DNA from: Pseudomonas chlororaphis subsp. chlororaphis
GTDB taxonomy: Bacteria > Pseudomonadota > Gammaproteobacteria > Pseudomonadales > Pseudomonadaceae
Length of the DNA stretch: 64,000 nt
Reading direction: 5' to 3'
Assembly: GCF_003945765.1 (NCBI RefSeq)
Contig: NZ_CP027712.1
Location: 310,001-374,000, forward strand
Below the pieces are notes generated by a model. That model did no database searches. It saw only the letters and a program-made list of their open reading frames with translations, and was not told the origin of the DNA. The number at the start of each line of letters is the position of its first letter. Within the stretch, counting starts at the first letter, position 1. This document shows positions 33,053-41,602 of the stretch, piece after piece. Position numbers and translations under genes: made by a program.

Positions 33053-33078
33053 AAGCCGCCCTTCGGGGCGGCTTTTTT
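33053..33078 (+). terminator. Rho-independent terminator of pckA
   Basis: GCCGCCC, a TTCG tetraloop and GGGCGGC form a 7-bp stem followed by six T, 22 bases after the stop codon. Confidence 0.9.
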
Positions 33079-33333
33079 GTGGGCGTCATTCAGTCCTGTT
33101 CAAACACTAGGCGGCTTGTCCGGGCGGTTCAATAAGCCAGATTCGACGCGATTTGTAAGGTAAATCCTTGTGTCCTGCCGTAGACCGTTTAGGGCCAATC
33201 GCAGGGCATGAACGAAAAAGAAAAGTCGCTCGACCAGCTCGGATTTGCCTGACAGCCAAGGTCCCCTCGCACTGGTTAACGTGAGATCCCCCGGTTGAAG
33301 GCCGGGGTTTCCCAGGCGACCGAGCAAAGGACT
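33079..33333 (+). other. Intergenic region before pyocin-like gene
   Basis: Holds no convincing gene. A CCCCGG-N7-CCGGGG hairpin (33289-33307) lies 26 bases before the pyocin start. I find no clear LexA box or pyocin P-box, so SOS-type control is not evident here. Confidence 0.4.
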
Positions 33334-34536
33334 ATGGCCCGCAACAAGGATGTGCCCCAGGTATGGCAGCACTACGACGCTGACGGCGGTGGTTATCGTC
33401 GCCTGCGCGATATGACTGCGAGCGAATTGGCCGAGCGTGATGAGGCGCAGCAGGGTTACGAGCAGATGCTCGCTCGTCAGCAGGTCTATGAAGAGCGGCT
33501 GCCGAGCACACAGGTGGAATCGCAACCAACGCCCGTCGGTTGTGTATTTGCCAAGTCTTGCAAGCTGCCGAACGCAATCATCGACTACGTCACCCCGACG
33601 GGCTTCATACCCACTGATTCGGTGGCGAATTACGGCGCGTTGACGCTGCTGGGGGGGCGCGAGGTCAAGGCGGGTGGGCGCGTGCCTCTCAGGCGTATCA
33701 GCGGTGCGCTGCCGGCCAATCTCGGTGCCTTGACCCTGGGTGGTGTCTCCGTGGGTTCTGGTACCACCGGCAGTGGCCTGGGGCTGATTTCCTCGGGCGT
33801 GGCGGCCGGTGCGTTGCTGGGGCTGGTGGCCTTGCTCGCTCCATCGAGTTTGGGTGACGGCGCGCTGTACAGCGAAGAGCAACTACGCAACCTCAAGCAG
33901 GCCCGCACCCGCTTACGACTGCGGGTCGAACAGCAGGCCGATGGCAGCCTCAAGGGCTACGGTTTCAACACCCAGGGGCGCCGCGAGTGGGAAATGATTC
34001 CGGTGGCTGAATTCGAGGTTCGTGATGAGCAGCAAGTGGCCGATCTGGGTGATGGCATCACCCTTATCTGGACTCCAGCGGTGGACCCCTCGAGCACCGC
34101 AGGGATACCACCGCTGGAAGCGGCGCCACAGACACCACCGATCTGGGTTTTCCCGCCGACGGAAGCGGCGGAACGGATCATCGTCAGCCCAATTTATCCG
34201 CCGGAGTATCGGGATTTTATTTTGGTGTTTCCGCCGGGGTCTGGAGTTCAGCCGCTGTACATTGTGCTGAGCACACCGGTATCAGGATATGTTCCTGCAC
34301 CGAGCGCCTTGCCTGGCTTTCCTGATGCTATTAGGGCAAAGCGGAAAACTTCTGTCCAAGGAGGTGGTGGGCGGCGTAAGCGATGGAAAACGGCAAAAGG
34401 ACTCATTTTAGAATGGGACTTTCAACATGGCGCAGTTGAAATGTATGACAAGCACGGCCGCCATCTTGGCGAATTTGATCCGCTTACTGGTGAGCAAACT
34501 AAAGCAGCCGACAAAGCAAGGAGCGTAGAACCATGA
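33334..34536 (+). CDS. S-type pyocin-like toxin with colicin-E3-type rRNase domain
   Basis: A 400-residue bacteriocin-like toxin in three parts. The N-terminal ~130 residues hold a GCVFAKSC segment (around 69-76) and a stretch ending in a hydrophobic Gly/Ala-rich helix (around 140-165). The central S-type pyocin domain runs to about residue 320 (EYRDFILVFPPGSGVQPLYI). The C-terminal ~55 residues (RKRWKTAKG, EWDFQHGAVEMYD, HLGEFDPLTGEQTK) match the colicin E3 / cloacin nuclease that cuts 16S rRNA in the decoding site. The catalytic Asp, His, Glu of the EWDxQHGxxE motif and the C-terminal Arg are present. It lacks the long receptor-binding part of usual 600-700 residue pyocins, so delivery is unclear. 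GC content falls at the nuclease tail. Overlaps the next gene by four bases. Confidence 0.84.
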   Translation: MARNKDVPQVWQHYDADGGGYRRLRDMTASELAERDEAQQGYEQMLARQQVYEERLPSTQVESQPTPVGCVFAKSCKLPNAIIDYVTPTGFIPTDSVANYGALTLLGGREVKAGGRVPLRRISGALPANLGALTLGGVSVGSGTTGSGLGLISSGVAAGALLGLVALLAPSSLGDGALYSEEQLRNLKQARTRLRLRVEQQADGSLKGYGFNTQGRREWEMIPVAEFEVRDEQQVADLGDGITLIWTPAVDPSSTAGIPPLEAAPQTPPIWVFPPTEAAERIIVSPIYPPEYRDFILVFPPGSGVQPLYIVLSTPVSGYVPAPSALPGFPDAIRAKRKTSVQGGGGRRKRWKTAKGLILEWDFQHGAVEMYDKHGRHLGEFDPLTGEQTKAADKARSVEP

Positions 34537-34763
34537 AGTTTCTCGTTGAGGCTTTTGACAAGAAAACCGAGATGTTGGTTTTTGACGTAGAGCTGCCGGC
34601 CGACTGTGACGAGCGGGTGAAAGAGATCATGGGCTGGACAGTGGACCCTCAAGGTTGGGAAGGCTATGACCTGAGTGCAGAGCAGTTGGTGGAGTTTGAA
34701 AAGATCACGGAGAAGAAATTTGATCTCTGCGCATACGATTTCCAACTGACAGCTAATGGCTGA
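34533..34763 (+). CDS. Probable immunity protein of the rRNase toxin
   Basis: A 76-residue acidic protein beginning MKFLVEAFDKKTEMLVFDVE whose ATG overlaps the toxin stop (ATGA), the usual coupling of bacteriocin and immunity. I do not recognise it as a classic ColE3 immunity protein, which is about 84 residues, although size, acidity and position fit an immunity role against a basic nuclease domain. Its composition is AT-richer than the core genes around it. It overlaps the next reading frame by eight bases. Confidence 0.6.
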   Translation: MKFLVEAFDKKTEMLVFDVELPADCDERVKEIMGWTVDPQGWEGYDLSAEQLVEFEKITEKKFDLCAYDFQLTANG

Positions 34764-34956
34764 GTATTTTCGGAGGGGCACTGAAAAAGAAGTGGATGCG
34801 CTTGTACCCCATTTCCAAAAGTTGAGAGAAGACCCAGCAGGCTCCGATCTGATTTTCTACCCAGAGGACGGTGCCGATGGCTCGTCCGAAGGCATCACAC
34901 GGATAGTGAAGGAGTGGCGAGCGGCTAATGGTTTGCCCGGTTTCAAATCTGTCTGA
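34756..34956 (+). pseudogene. Shortened DNase-colicin immunity gene (Im2/7/8/9 family)
   Basis: The 66-residue product contains the conserved core of immunity proteins for DNase colicins and pyocins: GSDLIFYPEDGADGSSEGI and VKEWRAANGLPGFK, matching the helix III region (DxxYYP) of Im9-type proteins. The family is about 85 residues, and here the first ~20-25 residues (helix I) are missing. A stop codon (TGA 34747-34749) lies just upstream in the same frame, so the lost part cannot be restored by an earlier start. It does not match the E3-type nuclease beside it. It may be a relic of a former toxin cassette or an orphan immunity gene with residual function. Confidence 0.7.
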
Positions 34957-35120
34957 AAAGGTTTTGCCATCCCGGCCCCTCAGCAAACTTCAGGGGTTCC
35001 CGCAGCCTCCATCTTTCCCAATGGATTAGCAAGCAAATCCCGAAAAAACTGTGTATCGTGCGCGCGAAATCTGCCGGGTACCTTTGGGTGCCGACTTCAT
35101 ACACTTAAAGGGAATTAGGT
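34957..35120 (+). other. Intergenic region with promoter for next gene
   Basis: No gene is seen. The last part before 35121 reads AAAGGGAATTAGGT, giving a usable ribosome site. Confidence 0.3.
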
Positions 35121-36296
35121 ATGCGATTGTTTCGCGTGACTTCGATTTTTTCGTTGTGGGCATTGGCGTTTTCGGTGACGGCGCAGCAGTTGCCGGTCGA
35201 GGTGCTGAGTGCGGTGGTCAAGGACCAGAAGATCGCCGACGCCGAAGTGCTGGTGCAGCGCAATGGCGCACAGAGCGTGGTCGGTCGTACCAATGCTCAA
35301 GGCCAGGTGACCCTGACCACCGACTTCGCCGATGACCCCAGCAACCTGCTGATCATCAAGAAACCCGGCTATTCCAACCTGGTGGTCAAGTGCCCGTGCA
35401 GCGGCATGACCTATGCCATCAGCCCGGTGATGCAGAACCTCGACGGTCTGCGCGTGGTGCTGACCTGGGGCGCGAACCCTAGCGATCTCGATTCGCACAT
35501 GATCTTCCCGGGCAACAACATCTACTTCCGCAACCAGCAAGGCGATGACGCCCACCTGGACGTCGACGATGTCGACAGCTACGGCCCGGAAACCATCACC
35601 CTGGAAAAGAAACACTACGGCGAAAGCTATGTGTACGCGGTGCATGACTACAGCAACCAGAGCCGCCCGGCGTCCCGCCAGCTCTCTGCCAGCCAGGCCA
35701 AGGTGTTCGTGTACATGGGCCAGTCGCTGGTGCGCACTTACTACGTGCCGCAGGACCGCAGCGGTAACCTGTGGACCGTGTTCCGCATGACCGGCAATGG
35801 CGACTTCCAGGACATCAACACCCTCAGCGGCGTGACCGTCGACGCGCAGGACGTGCTGAACGAAGTATCGCCGCTGCTCGACGACAAAGTGGAAGTGGCC
35901 GCTGTCGCCGTCAGCAGCAGCGCGCAAGTCGATGCGAAAACCCTGAACCGCAAGGGCGAAGAGGCTTACCACGCCGGTAACCTGCAGCAAGCCATCGACT
36001 TCTACCGTCAGGCCATCGAGCTGAACAACGGCTACGGTCAGGCCTACAGCAACCTCGGCCTGGCCTATCAGAAAGCCGGCAACACTGCCGAGTCGATCTG
36101 GGCCAACCGCAAGGCCATCGCCCTGGCCAGCGGCAACTCGGCGGCCACCGTGCGCGCCAGTTCCTACTACAACATCGCGCGGATCTACGAAGCGGCCGGC
36201 CAGTTTGCCGATGCCCTGCGTCACTATCAGTTGGCCAAGCAGCAGAAGGCCAACCCGGTGTACGACAAAGCCATCGAGCGTGTGCAAAACCGTTGA
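35121..36296 (+). CDS. YfaP-like exported protein with TPR repeats
   Basis: A 391-residue protein with a signal peptide (MRLFRVTSIFSLWALAFSVT, cleavage near residue 21-23). An N-terminal carboxypeptidase-regulatory-like beta domain (about 25-100) and a DUF2135/YfaP-like domain (LDSHMIFPGNNIYFRNQ and HLDVDDVDSYGPETITL, about 130-250) come next. Two to three tetratricopeptide repeats fill the C-terminus (AIDFYRQAIELNNGYGQAYS, from about 275). The product is predicted to be periplasmic or exported and to act as a scaffold; no enzyme motif is visible. A strong hairpin and a polysaccharide deacetylase gene follow, so the two may work together at the envelope. Confidence 0.7.
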   Translation: MRLFRVTSIFSLWALAFSVTAQQLPVEVLSAVVKDQKIADAEVLVQRNGAQSVVGRTNAQGQVTLTTDFADDPSNLLIIKKPGYSNLVVKCPCSGMTYAISPVMQNLDGLRVVLTWGANPSDLDSHMIFPGNNIYFRNQQGDDAHLDVDDVDSYGPETITLEKKHYGESYVYAVHDYSNQSRPASRQLSASQAKVFVYMGQSLVRTYYVPQDRSGNLWTVFRMTGNGDFQDINTLSGVTVDAQDVLNEVSPLLDDKVEVAAVAVSSSAQVDAKTLNRKGEEAYHAGNLQQAIDFYRQAIELNNGYGQAYSNLGLAYQKAGNTAESIWANRKAIALASGNSAATVRASSYYNIARIYEAAGQFADALRHYQLAKQQKANPVYDKAIERVQNR

Positions 36297-36320
36297 TTCA
36301 CGGGTGTTGATCTGACCCCC

Positions 36321-36347
36321 ATAACGCGCCGTCCCACGGCGCGTTAT
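36321..36347. terminator. Perfect 11-bp hairpin
   Basis: ATAACGCGCCG and CGGCGCGTTAT pair perfectly around a 5-base loop, 25 bases after the previous stop. The T-run is absent. It may partly end transcription between the YfaP-like gene and the deacetylase gene. Confidence 0.55.
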
Positions 36348-36365
36348 GCATTTATGGAGGTTGTT

Positions 36366-37490
36366 ATGCGGGTTCTGGTTGTTGCTTTGATGTTGTCCCT
36401 GTGGACGGCCGTTGCCCAGGCTGCCGGCCCGATGGTGTTCGCCACTATCGACCGCAGCACCTGGCCGGGTTCGCTGGCCACGCAAGTGGGTTTCGATACC
36501 GCCTCGCGCGCGGAAATCCTGATGTTCGGCAAGGCCCTGCTGGCCAGCGAGACGCTGGACGATATCAGCCTCAAGCAGCGCCTGGGCGTCAAGGCGCTGG
36601 ACCATCATTCGGTCGAGCAAGTGCGCGATCGTTTCTGGATACGCCTGCTCAGCAGTTACCACAGCGCCAGCCAGGACTGTGAAGGTGCCGCCTTCTGCCC
36701 GCCGGTGCGTAACCTGGATGACTTGCGGCAACTGGCCCAGAGCTTCACCGGGACGGTCAGCCCGGCCTATGACGCCTGGGCCCAGGCAAGCCGCCAGTTT
36801 CATGAGCAGTATCTGAACGAACAGCTGCGCCTGGCGGCCTTGTTTCCGAAGATCAGCAGTGAGATCGAGCGTTTCGACAGCGCCGAGCTGATGGGCGACG
36901 AATTGGCGGATCGGCAGTTTCTGCTGACCTTCGACGACGGCCCGACAGCCGCGGGCGGCCACACCGATACGTTGGCCAACGTGCTGCGGGCTAACGATCT
37001 GCACGGATTGTTCTTCGTCCTGGGCGAACCGTTCCAGGCGCGTCTGCGCAAATCGTCGCCGGCGCAAATGCGCGAGTTGTACAGCGGCCAGTGCGTTGCC
37101 CTGCATGGCTGGGCGCACAAGTCCCACAGCGCCTGGAGCGAATGGCAGCAGTCCATCACCCGTTCCGCGACCCTGGTGCGCGGCACCTTGCCGGATGACT
37201 ACCAGCCGCTGTTCCGTCCGCCTTATGGCCAGCGTTCGAGTGACAGCCCGGCGTTCTTCAAGGCCCAGGGCATCAAGGTGATGCTCTGGGGCGTCGACTC
37301 CCAGGACTGGAGCAAGAGCATCAGCGCCAGCGCGGCGAGCCAGCGGGTGCAGACGCTGATGCTGCTGTGGCGGCGAGGGATCATTCTGTTCCACGATATT
37401 CACAACAAGGCGCCTGCCGCAGTGCCGGCGCTGATCGCCGCGAACAAGAGCAATGGCGTGAAGTGGGTGGATTGCCGCGTGACGCGCTAA
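36366..37490 (+). CDS. Exported polysaccharide deacetylase (NodB domain)
   Basis: A 374-residue protein with a signal peptide (MRVLVVALMLSLWTAVAQAA). The NodB deacetylase domain begins with TFDDGP (around residue 190), which carries the catalytic and metal-binding Asp, followed by HGWAHKSHS (metal His pair, around 245), RPPYGQRSS (around 283) and ILFHDIHNKA (around 345). It should remove acetyl groups from an N- or O-acetylated glycan in the periplasm. The first ~170 residues form an extra domain of unknown type. GGAGG lies 5 bases before the ATG at 36366. Confidence 0.8.
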   Translation: MRVLVVALMLSLWTAVAQAAGPMVFATIDRSTWPGSLATQVGFDTASRAEILMFGKALLASETLDDISLKQRLGVKALDHHSVEQVRDRFWIRLLSSYHSASQDCEGAAFCPPVRNLDDLRQLAQSFTGTVSPAYDAWAQASRQFHEQYLNEQLRLAALFPKISSEIERFDSAELMGDELADRQFLLTFDDGPTAAGGHTDTLANVLRANDLHGLFFVLGEPFQARLRKSSPAQMRELYSGQCVALHGWAHKSHSAWSEWQQSITRSATLVRGTLPDDYQPLFRPPYGQRSSDSPAFFKAQGIKVMLWGVDSQDWSKSISASAASQRVQTLMLLWRRGIILFHDIHNKAPAAVPALIAANKSNGVKWVDCRVTR

Positions 37491-37699
37491 GAGCACGATT
37501 TTCATCGCGAGCCATTGCGCATCGACCGGTGCCCGATGGCTTGCGATACACCCTGAAAAACTCCGCGTCATCCCCAGCCGAACGCCGTTCTCCGTCCCCC
37601 TGTATCATCCCGTATCCTTTTCCTCCCGACCTTTTCTCGACCCGCTGACTGGCCGCGCTAGGCTTCAAGGCACGTCAGCGGTCAAAGGAGTGACAGCTC

Positions 37700-39634
37700 A
37701 TGCACAACACCCTCGAACAGGTCTTCGGTTACCCACAGTTCCGTCCCGGCCAGGAGGCGGCGGTCAGTGCGGTGCTGGCCGGGCGCTCGGCGGCGGCGAT
37801 CTTTCCCACGGGCTCCGGCAAGTCGCTGTGCTACCAGCTGCCGGCCTTGCTGCTGCCGCACCTGACCCTGGTGGTCTCGCCGTTGCTGGCGCTGATGCAG
37901 GACCAGCTGGCGTTCCTCCAGCGGCACGGCATCGCCGCGGCGAGCATCGATTCGGCGCAGAGCCGCGATGGCGCCAACGAGGTCATGGCGCGGGCGCGCT
38001 CCGGTGAGCTGAAGATCCTGATGATCTCGGTAGAGCGCCTGAAGAACGAGCGCTTTCGCAACTTCCTGCAGCAGGTGCGGATCTCCCTGCTGGTGGTGGA
38101 CGAGGCGCACTGCATCTCCGAATGGGGCCATAACTTTCGCCCCGACTACCTCAAGCTGCCGGACTACCAGCGCCAGTTCAATATTCCCCAGGCACTGCTA
38201 CTGACCGCTACCGCCACGCCCAAGGTGATCGCCGACATGCAGGCGAAATTCGCCATCGCCGGGCAGGATGTGGTGACCACCGGTTTCTACCGGCCCAACC
38301 TCAACCTGCTGGTAGCGCCGGTGCGCGGCCCGGACAAGCGCCGGCGCCTGGTGCAGTGGATGAGCGAGCGTCCCGGTCAGCCGAGCATCGTCTATGTCAC
38401 CTTGCAGAAAACCGCCGAGCACATCGCCGAGCATCTGAGTCGTAACGGCATCCAGGCCCAGGCTTATCACGCCGGTCTGCCCCATGAGCAGCGCGAGGCC
38501 ATCCAGCGGCAGTTCATGGCGGGCCAGTCCAACTGCATCGTCGCCACCATCGCTTTCGGCATGGGCATCGACAAGAGCGACATCCGCAATGTGGTGCATT
38601 TCGACCTGCCCAAATCCATCGAGAACTACAGCCAGGAAATTGGCCGCGCGGGGCGTGATGGCCAGCCTTCGGACTGCCTGGTGCTGGCCAACCGCGACAG
38701 CCTCAACGTGTTGGAAAACTTCGTCTACGGCGACACGCCGGAGCTGGAAGGCATTCGTTGTGTGCTGGACGAGTTGCAGGGTGCGGCGCCCGACGGGCAG
38801 TGGGAGTTCCTGTTGGGGCCGCTGGCGGACCAGAGCAATATCCGCCAGCTGCCGCTCAAGACCTTGCTGGTGCAGCTGGAGCTGCGCGGCCTGATCGCGC
38901 CGCGTTACGCCTACTTCGCCGAATACCGCTTCAAGTTCCTTGAGGAACCGCAGGCGCTGCTAGCGCGTTTCGAAGGTGAGCGCCGAGACTTCGTGGCGGC
39001 GATCATCGAGACCTCCAGCCGTGCCCGGACCTGGGCCACGGTGAATTTCGACGCGCTGTATCAGCAGCATCAGGCCGAGCGTAACCGGGTGGTGAAGGCC
39101 CTGGACTACTTCCAAGAAAAGGGCTGGGTCGAGCTGGAAAGCAAGCAAATGACCGAGGTCTACAACCTGCTGGAGACGGGCTTCGATGCCGCTACCCTGA
39201 GCCAGCAACTGCATGCCTACTTCAAACAGCACGAAAGCAGCGAGATCGCGCGGATCCACGCGATGCTCGCACTGTTCGCCACCGAGCAGTGCCTTGGGTA
39301 TCGCCTGGCGCAGTATTTCGGCGACGACCAGGCACCGCGGCGGTGCGGGCATTGCTCGGTATGCCATGGCCAGGTGGCCCGCCTGCCGGAGCCGCCAGCC
39401 TTGCCCGCGCTTGTGGATAAAAACTTCGAAGCGCTGTGTGGCGAATTTATCCACAGGCACCACCAATACAGCGGTACGGTTCCAGGGGCGGAACGGCTGA
39501 CGCGTTTCCTGTGTGGGATCAGCGTGCCGCTGTTCACCAAGCTCAAGGCGCGGTCGATCCCGGGTTTCGCGGTGCTCGAGGATTATCCCTACGCCGAAGT
39601 GCGCGATTGGGCCGAACATCATCTCCAGGATTGA
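37700..39634 (+). CDS. recQ: RecQ-family ATP-dependent DNA helicase
   Basis: A 644-residue 3'-5' DNA helicase. It has helicase motif I FPTGSGKSLCYQLPAL (around 34-49), motif II VVDEAHCISEWGHNFRPDY (around 132) and the arginine-finger motif QEIGRAGRDGQPSDC (around 315). A cysteine cluster CGHCSVC (around 552-558) is at the expected zinc-binding position. The C-terminal part differs from E. coli RecQ, and I see no typical HRDC domain, so this is a RecQ-like paralogue. The core helicase is intact. Confidence 0.87.
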   Translation: MHNTLEQVFGYPQFRPGQEAAVSAVLAGRSAAAIFPTGSGKSLCYQLPALLLPHLTLVVSPLLALMQDQLAFLQRHGIAAASIDSAQSRDGANEVMARARSGELKILMISVERLKNERFRNFLQQVRISLLVVDEAHCISEWGHNFRPDYLKLPDYQRQFNIPQALLLTATATPKVIADMQAKFAIAGQDVVTTGFYRPNLNLLVAPVRGPDKRRRLVQWMSERPGQPSIVYVTLQKTAEHIAEHLSRNGIQAQAYHAGLPHEQREAIQRQFMAGQSNCIVATIAFGMGIDKSDIRNVVHFDLPKSIENYSQEIGRAGRDGQPSDCLVLANRDSLNVLENFVYGDTPELEGIRCVLDELQGAAPDGQWEFLLGPLADQSNIRQLPLKTLLVQLELRGLIAPRYAYFAEYRFKFLEEPQALLARFEGERRDFVAAIIETSSRARTWATVNFDALYQQHQAERNRVVKALDYFQEKGWVELESKQMTEVYNLLETGFDAATLSQQLHAYFKQHESSEIARIHAMLALFATEQCLGYRLAQYFGDDQAPRRCGHCSVCHGQVARLPEPPALPALVDKNFEALCGEFIHRHHQYSGTVPGAERLTRFLCGISVPLFTKLKARSIPGFAVLEDYPYAEVRDWAEHHLQD

Positions 39635-39746
39635 TACCTGCCCGATCCATCTGCTGAATGCCGCTCATCACAGGAATAAATTTCAAAAATGTCCTGGGCC
39701 TGATTATGGTGGTTTGCGTCTTTGAGCCACCTACAGGGGAGCCACT

Positions 39747-40979
39747 ATGAGCCAGATCGATATTCAGCGCGCCGCGGTGATCGGTGCCGGGACCATGGGC
39801 CGCGGGATCGTGATGTGCCTGGCCAATGCCGGGGTCGTGGTGCAGTGGGTGGACAACAATCCGCAGATGCTCGAACAGGCGCTGACAGCGGTGACCGAGA
39901 CTTATGCACACAATGTGCGTCAGGGGCGGATCGATCAGGCAGAGGCCGATGCGCGCCGGGCCCGGATAAGCGCGGCGGCGGATTATCCGGCGATCCGCGA
40001 TGTGGATCTGGTGATCGAGGCGATCTACGAGAACCTCGAGCTGAAGCAGCAAATCTTCCGCGAACTCGATGGCCTGCTCCAGCCGCGGGCGATCCTCGCC
40101 AGCAATACCTCGGCGCTGGATATCGACGCCATCGCCGCAGTCACCCGGCGCCCAAGACAGGTGCTGGGCCTGCACTTCTTCAGCCCGGCCCACATCATGA
40201 AGCTGCTGGAAATCGTGCGGGGCGCCGCGACTGCGCCGCAGGTGCTCGAGGCCGCGCTGGTGCTGGGCGAGCGCATGGGCAAGGTCAGTGTGGTGTCCGG
40301 CAACTGCCCTGGATTCATCGGCAACCGCATGTTGCGCACCTATGTGCTGGAGGCGCGCAAGATGTTGCTGGAAGGGGCTTTCCCTTATCAGGTGGATGCC
40401 GCATTGCAGGGCTTCGGTTTTGCCATGGGCCCGTTCCGCATGTACGACGTGGTCGGCATCGACCTGGAATGGCGCGCCCGGCAGTTGGCCGGCAAAGGCC
40501 AGGAGGCGCACGAAGTGCAGGTGGATAATCGCCTGTGCGAGGCGGGTCGTTTTGGCCAGAAGAGTGGCAAGGGTTATTACCACTACGAGCCCGGCAGTCG
40601 TCAGGCCGAGCACGATGTGCAGGTCGATGCCCTGGTTCAGGAAGTCAGCGAAGGCCTGGGCTACCGTCGTCGCGACATCGGTCCCGAGGAAATCCTCGAG
40701 CGCTGCCTGCTGGCGCTGGTCAACGAAGGCGCGAAGATTCTCGAGGAAGGCATTGCCGGCTCGGCCCACGACATCGACCTGGTGTACCTCAACGGTTATG
40801 GCTTCCCGGCGGACAAGGGCGGGCCGATGAGCTGGGCGGACGGGCAGGGGCTGGTATCCATCCAGCAAGGGTTGCTGCGATTGCAAGCCGAGTCGGGCGT
40901 GCATTGGAAGCCGGCGCGGTTGATTGACGAGCTGGTGCGGGCAGGCAAAGGGTTTGCCGATCACCGGGCCATCGGTTGA
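39747..40979 (+). CDS. 3-hydroxyacyl-CoA dehydrogenase
   Basis: A 410-residue NAD-dependent dehydrogenase that oxidises 3-hydroxyacyl-CoA to 3-oxoacyl-CoA. The Rossmann motif [18 protein letters not shown] is at residues 9-26. The catalytic His-Glu pair is in [16 protein letters not shown] (around 140-155). There are two consecutive C-terminal 3HCDH domains (about 185-280 and 300-405), as in the dehydrogenase half of FadB, whereas the hydratase half is missing. It is followed by a 4HBT thioesterase 67 bases later, which suggests a small acyl-CoA catabolic unit. Substrate unknown. Confidence 0.83.
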   Translation: MSQIDIQRAAVIGAGTMGRGIVMCLANAGVVVQWVDNNPQMLEQALTAVTETYAHNVRQGRIDQAEADARRARISAAADYPAIRDVDLVIEAIYENLELKQQIFRELDGLLQPRAILASNTSALDIDAIAAVTRRPRQVLGLHFFSPAHIMKLLEIVRGAATAPQVLEAALVLGERMGKVSVVSGNCPGFIGNRMLRTYVLEARKMLLEGAFPYQVDAALQGFGFAMGPFRMYDVVGIDLEWRARQLAGKGQEAHEVQVDNRLCEAGRFGQKSGKGYYHYEPGSRQAEHDVQVDALVQEVSEGLGYRRRDIGPEEILERCLLALVNEGAKILEEGIAGSAHDIDLVYLNGYGFPADKGGPMSWADGQGLVSIQQGLLRLQAESGVHWKPARLIDELVRAGKGFADHRAIG

Positions 40980-41046
40980 AATAGGCGTCGCCGGATCGAC
41001 CCCGTCATGGTCGCCTTCCAGACACCTCGCCTTCGAGAACCCGCCA

Positions 41047-41478
41047 ATGACCGACCGCATGCCGCAACGCGCTGACTACCGCCACTTCCAGCCCATCATC
41101 ACGCGCTGGCACGACAACGATGTGTACGGTCATGTGAATAACGTCACCTACTACAGCTTCTTCGACACGGCGGTGAACACCTACCTGATCGAGGAGGGTG
41201 GCCTGGATATCCATGACGGCGAGGTGGTGGGCTTCGTGGTGAGTTCGGCCTGCGATTACTTTGCCTCGATCGCTTTCCCCGAGCGCATCGAGATCGGCCT
41301 GCGTGTCGGCAAACTGGGTAACAGTTCGGTGCAGTACGAGCTGGCGGTGTTCAAGGCGGGGGAAACCGATGCCTGCGCGGCGGGGCGCTTCGTGCATGTG
41401 TTCGTCGATCGGGCATCGAATCAGCCGGTAGGGATTCCCGCCGGGCTGCGTGGAGCGCTGGAACGCTTGCTGGTGTAA
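41047..41478 (+). CDS. 4HBT-type acyl-CoA thioesterase (YbgC family)
   Basis: A 143-residue hotdog thioesterase. The active-site segment [20 protein letters not shown] (about residues 21-40) holds the catalytic Asp. The ATG at 41047 is chosen over an upstream open frame that overlaps the dehydrogenase gene. It is the second gene of the dehydrogenase-thioesterase unit. Similar pairs occur next to carnitine dehydrogenase in Pseudomonas, but the upstream enzyme here is longer than those, so that role is not assigned. Confidence 0.8.
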   Translation: MTDRMPQRADYRHFQPIITRWHDNDVYGHVNNVTYYSFFDTAVNTYLIEEGGLDIHDGEVVGFVVSSACDYFASIAFPERIEIGLRVGKLGNSSVQYELAVFKAGETDACAAGRFVHVFVDRASNQPVGIPAGLRGALERLLV

Positions 41479-41485
41479 GCACAAA

Positions 41486-41573
41486 AAAGACCGCAGCTCG
41501 GGCGGCTCCTTGGGGTTCATCCCGGGGGTGATGAACCCTGTCTGGCAGGAGCTGCCGTCAGGCTGCGGTCTTT
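41486..41573. terminator. 88-base three-tier nested hairpin
   Basis: Three nested stems are visible: AAAGACCGCAGC with GCTGCGGTCTTT (41486-41497 / 41562-41573); GGCGGCTCCT with AGGAGCTGCC (41501-41510 / 41547-41556, one G-T pair); and GGGTTCATC with GATGAACCC (41513-41521 / 41530-41538). T-runs close both ends (TTT on plus, TTTTTT on minus). It lies between convergent genes and is likely a two-way terminator. Confidence 0.75.
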
Positions 41574-41602
41574 GTGTCAGCGGGTTGCGACCGTTTCAGG
41601 TC

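Noticed and set aside
33079..33333. LexA box or pyocin P-box before the pyocin-like gene
   Set aside because: Only weak, incomplete matches to either pattern were seen.
37491..37699. Small gene before recQ
   Set aside because: No frame with a ribosome site or credible composition; probably promoter region.
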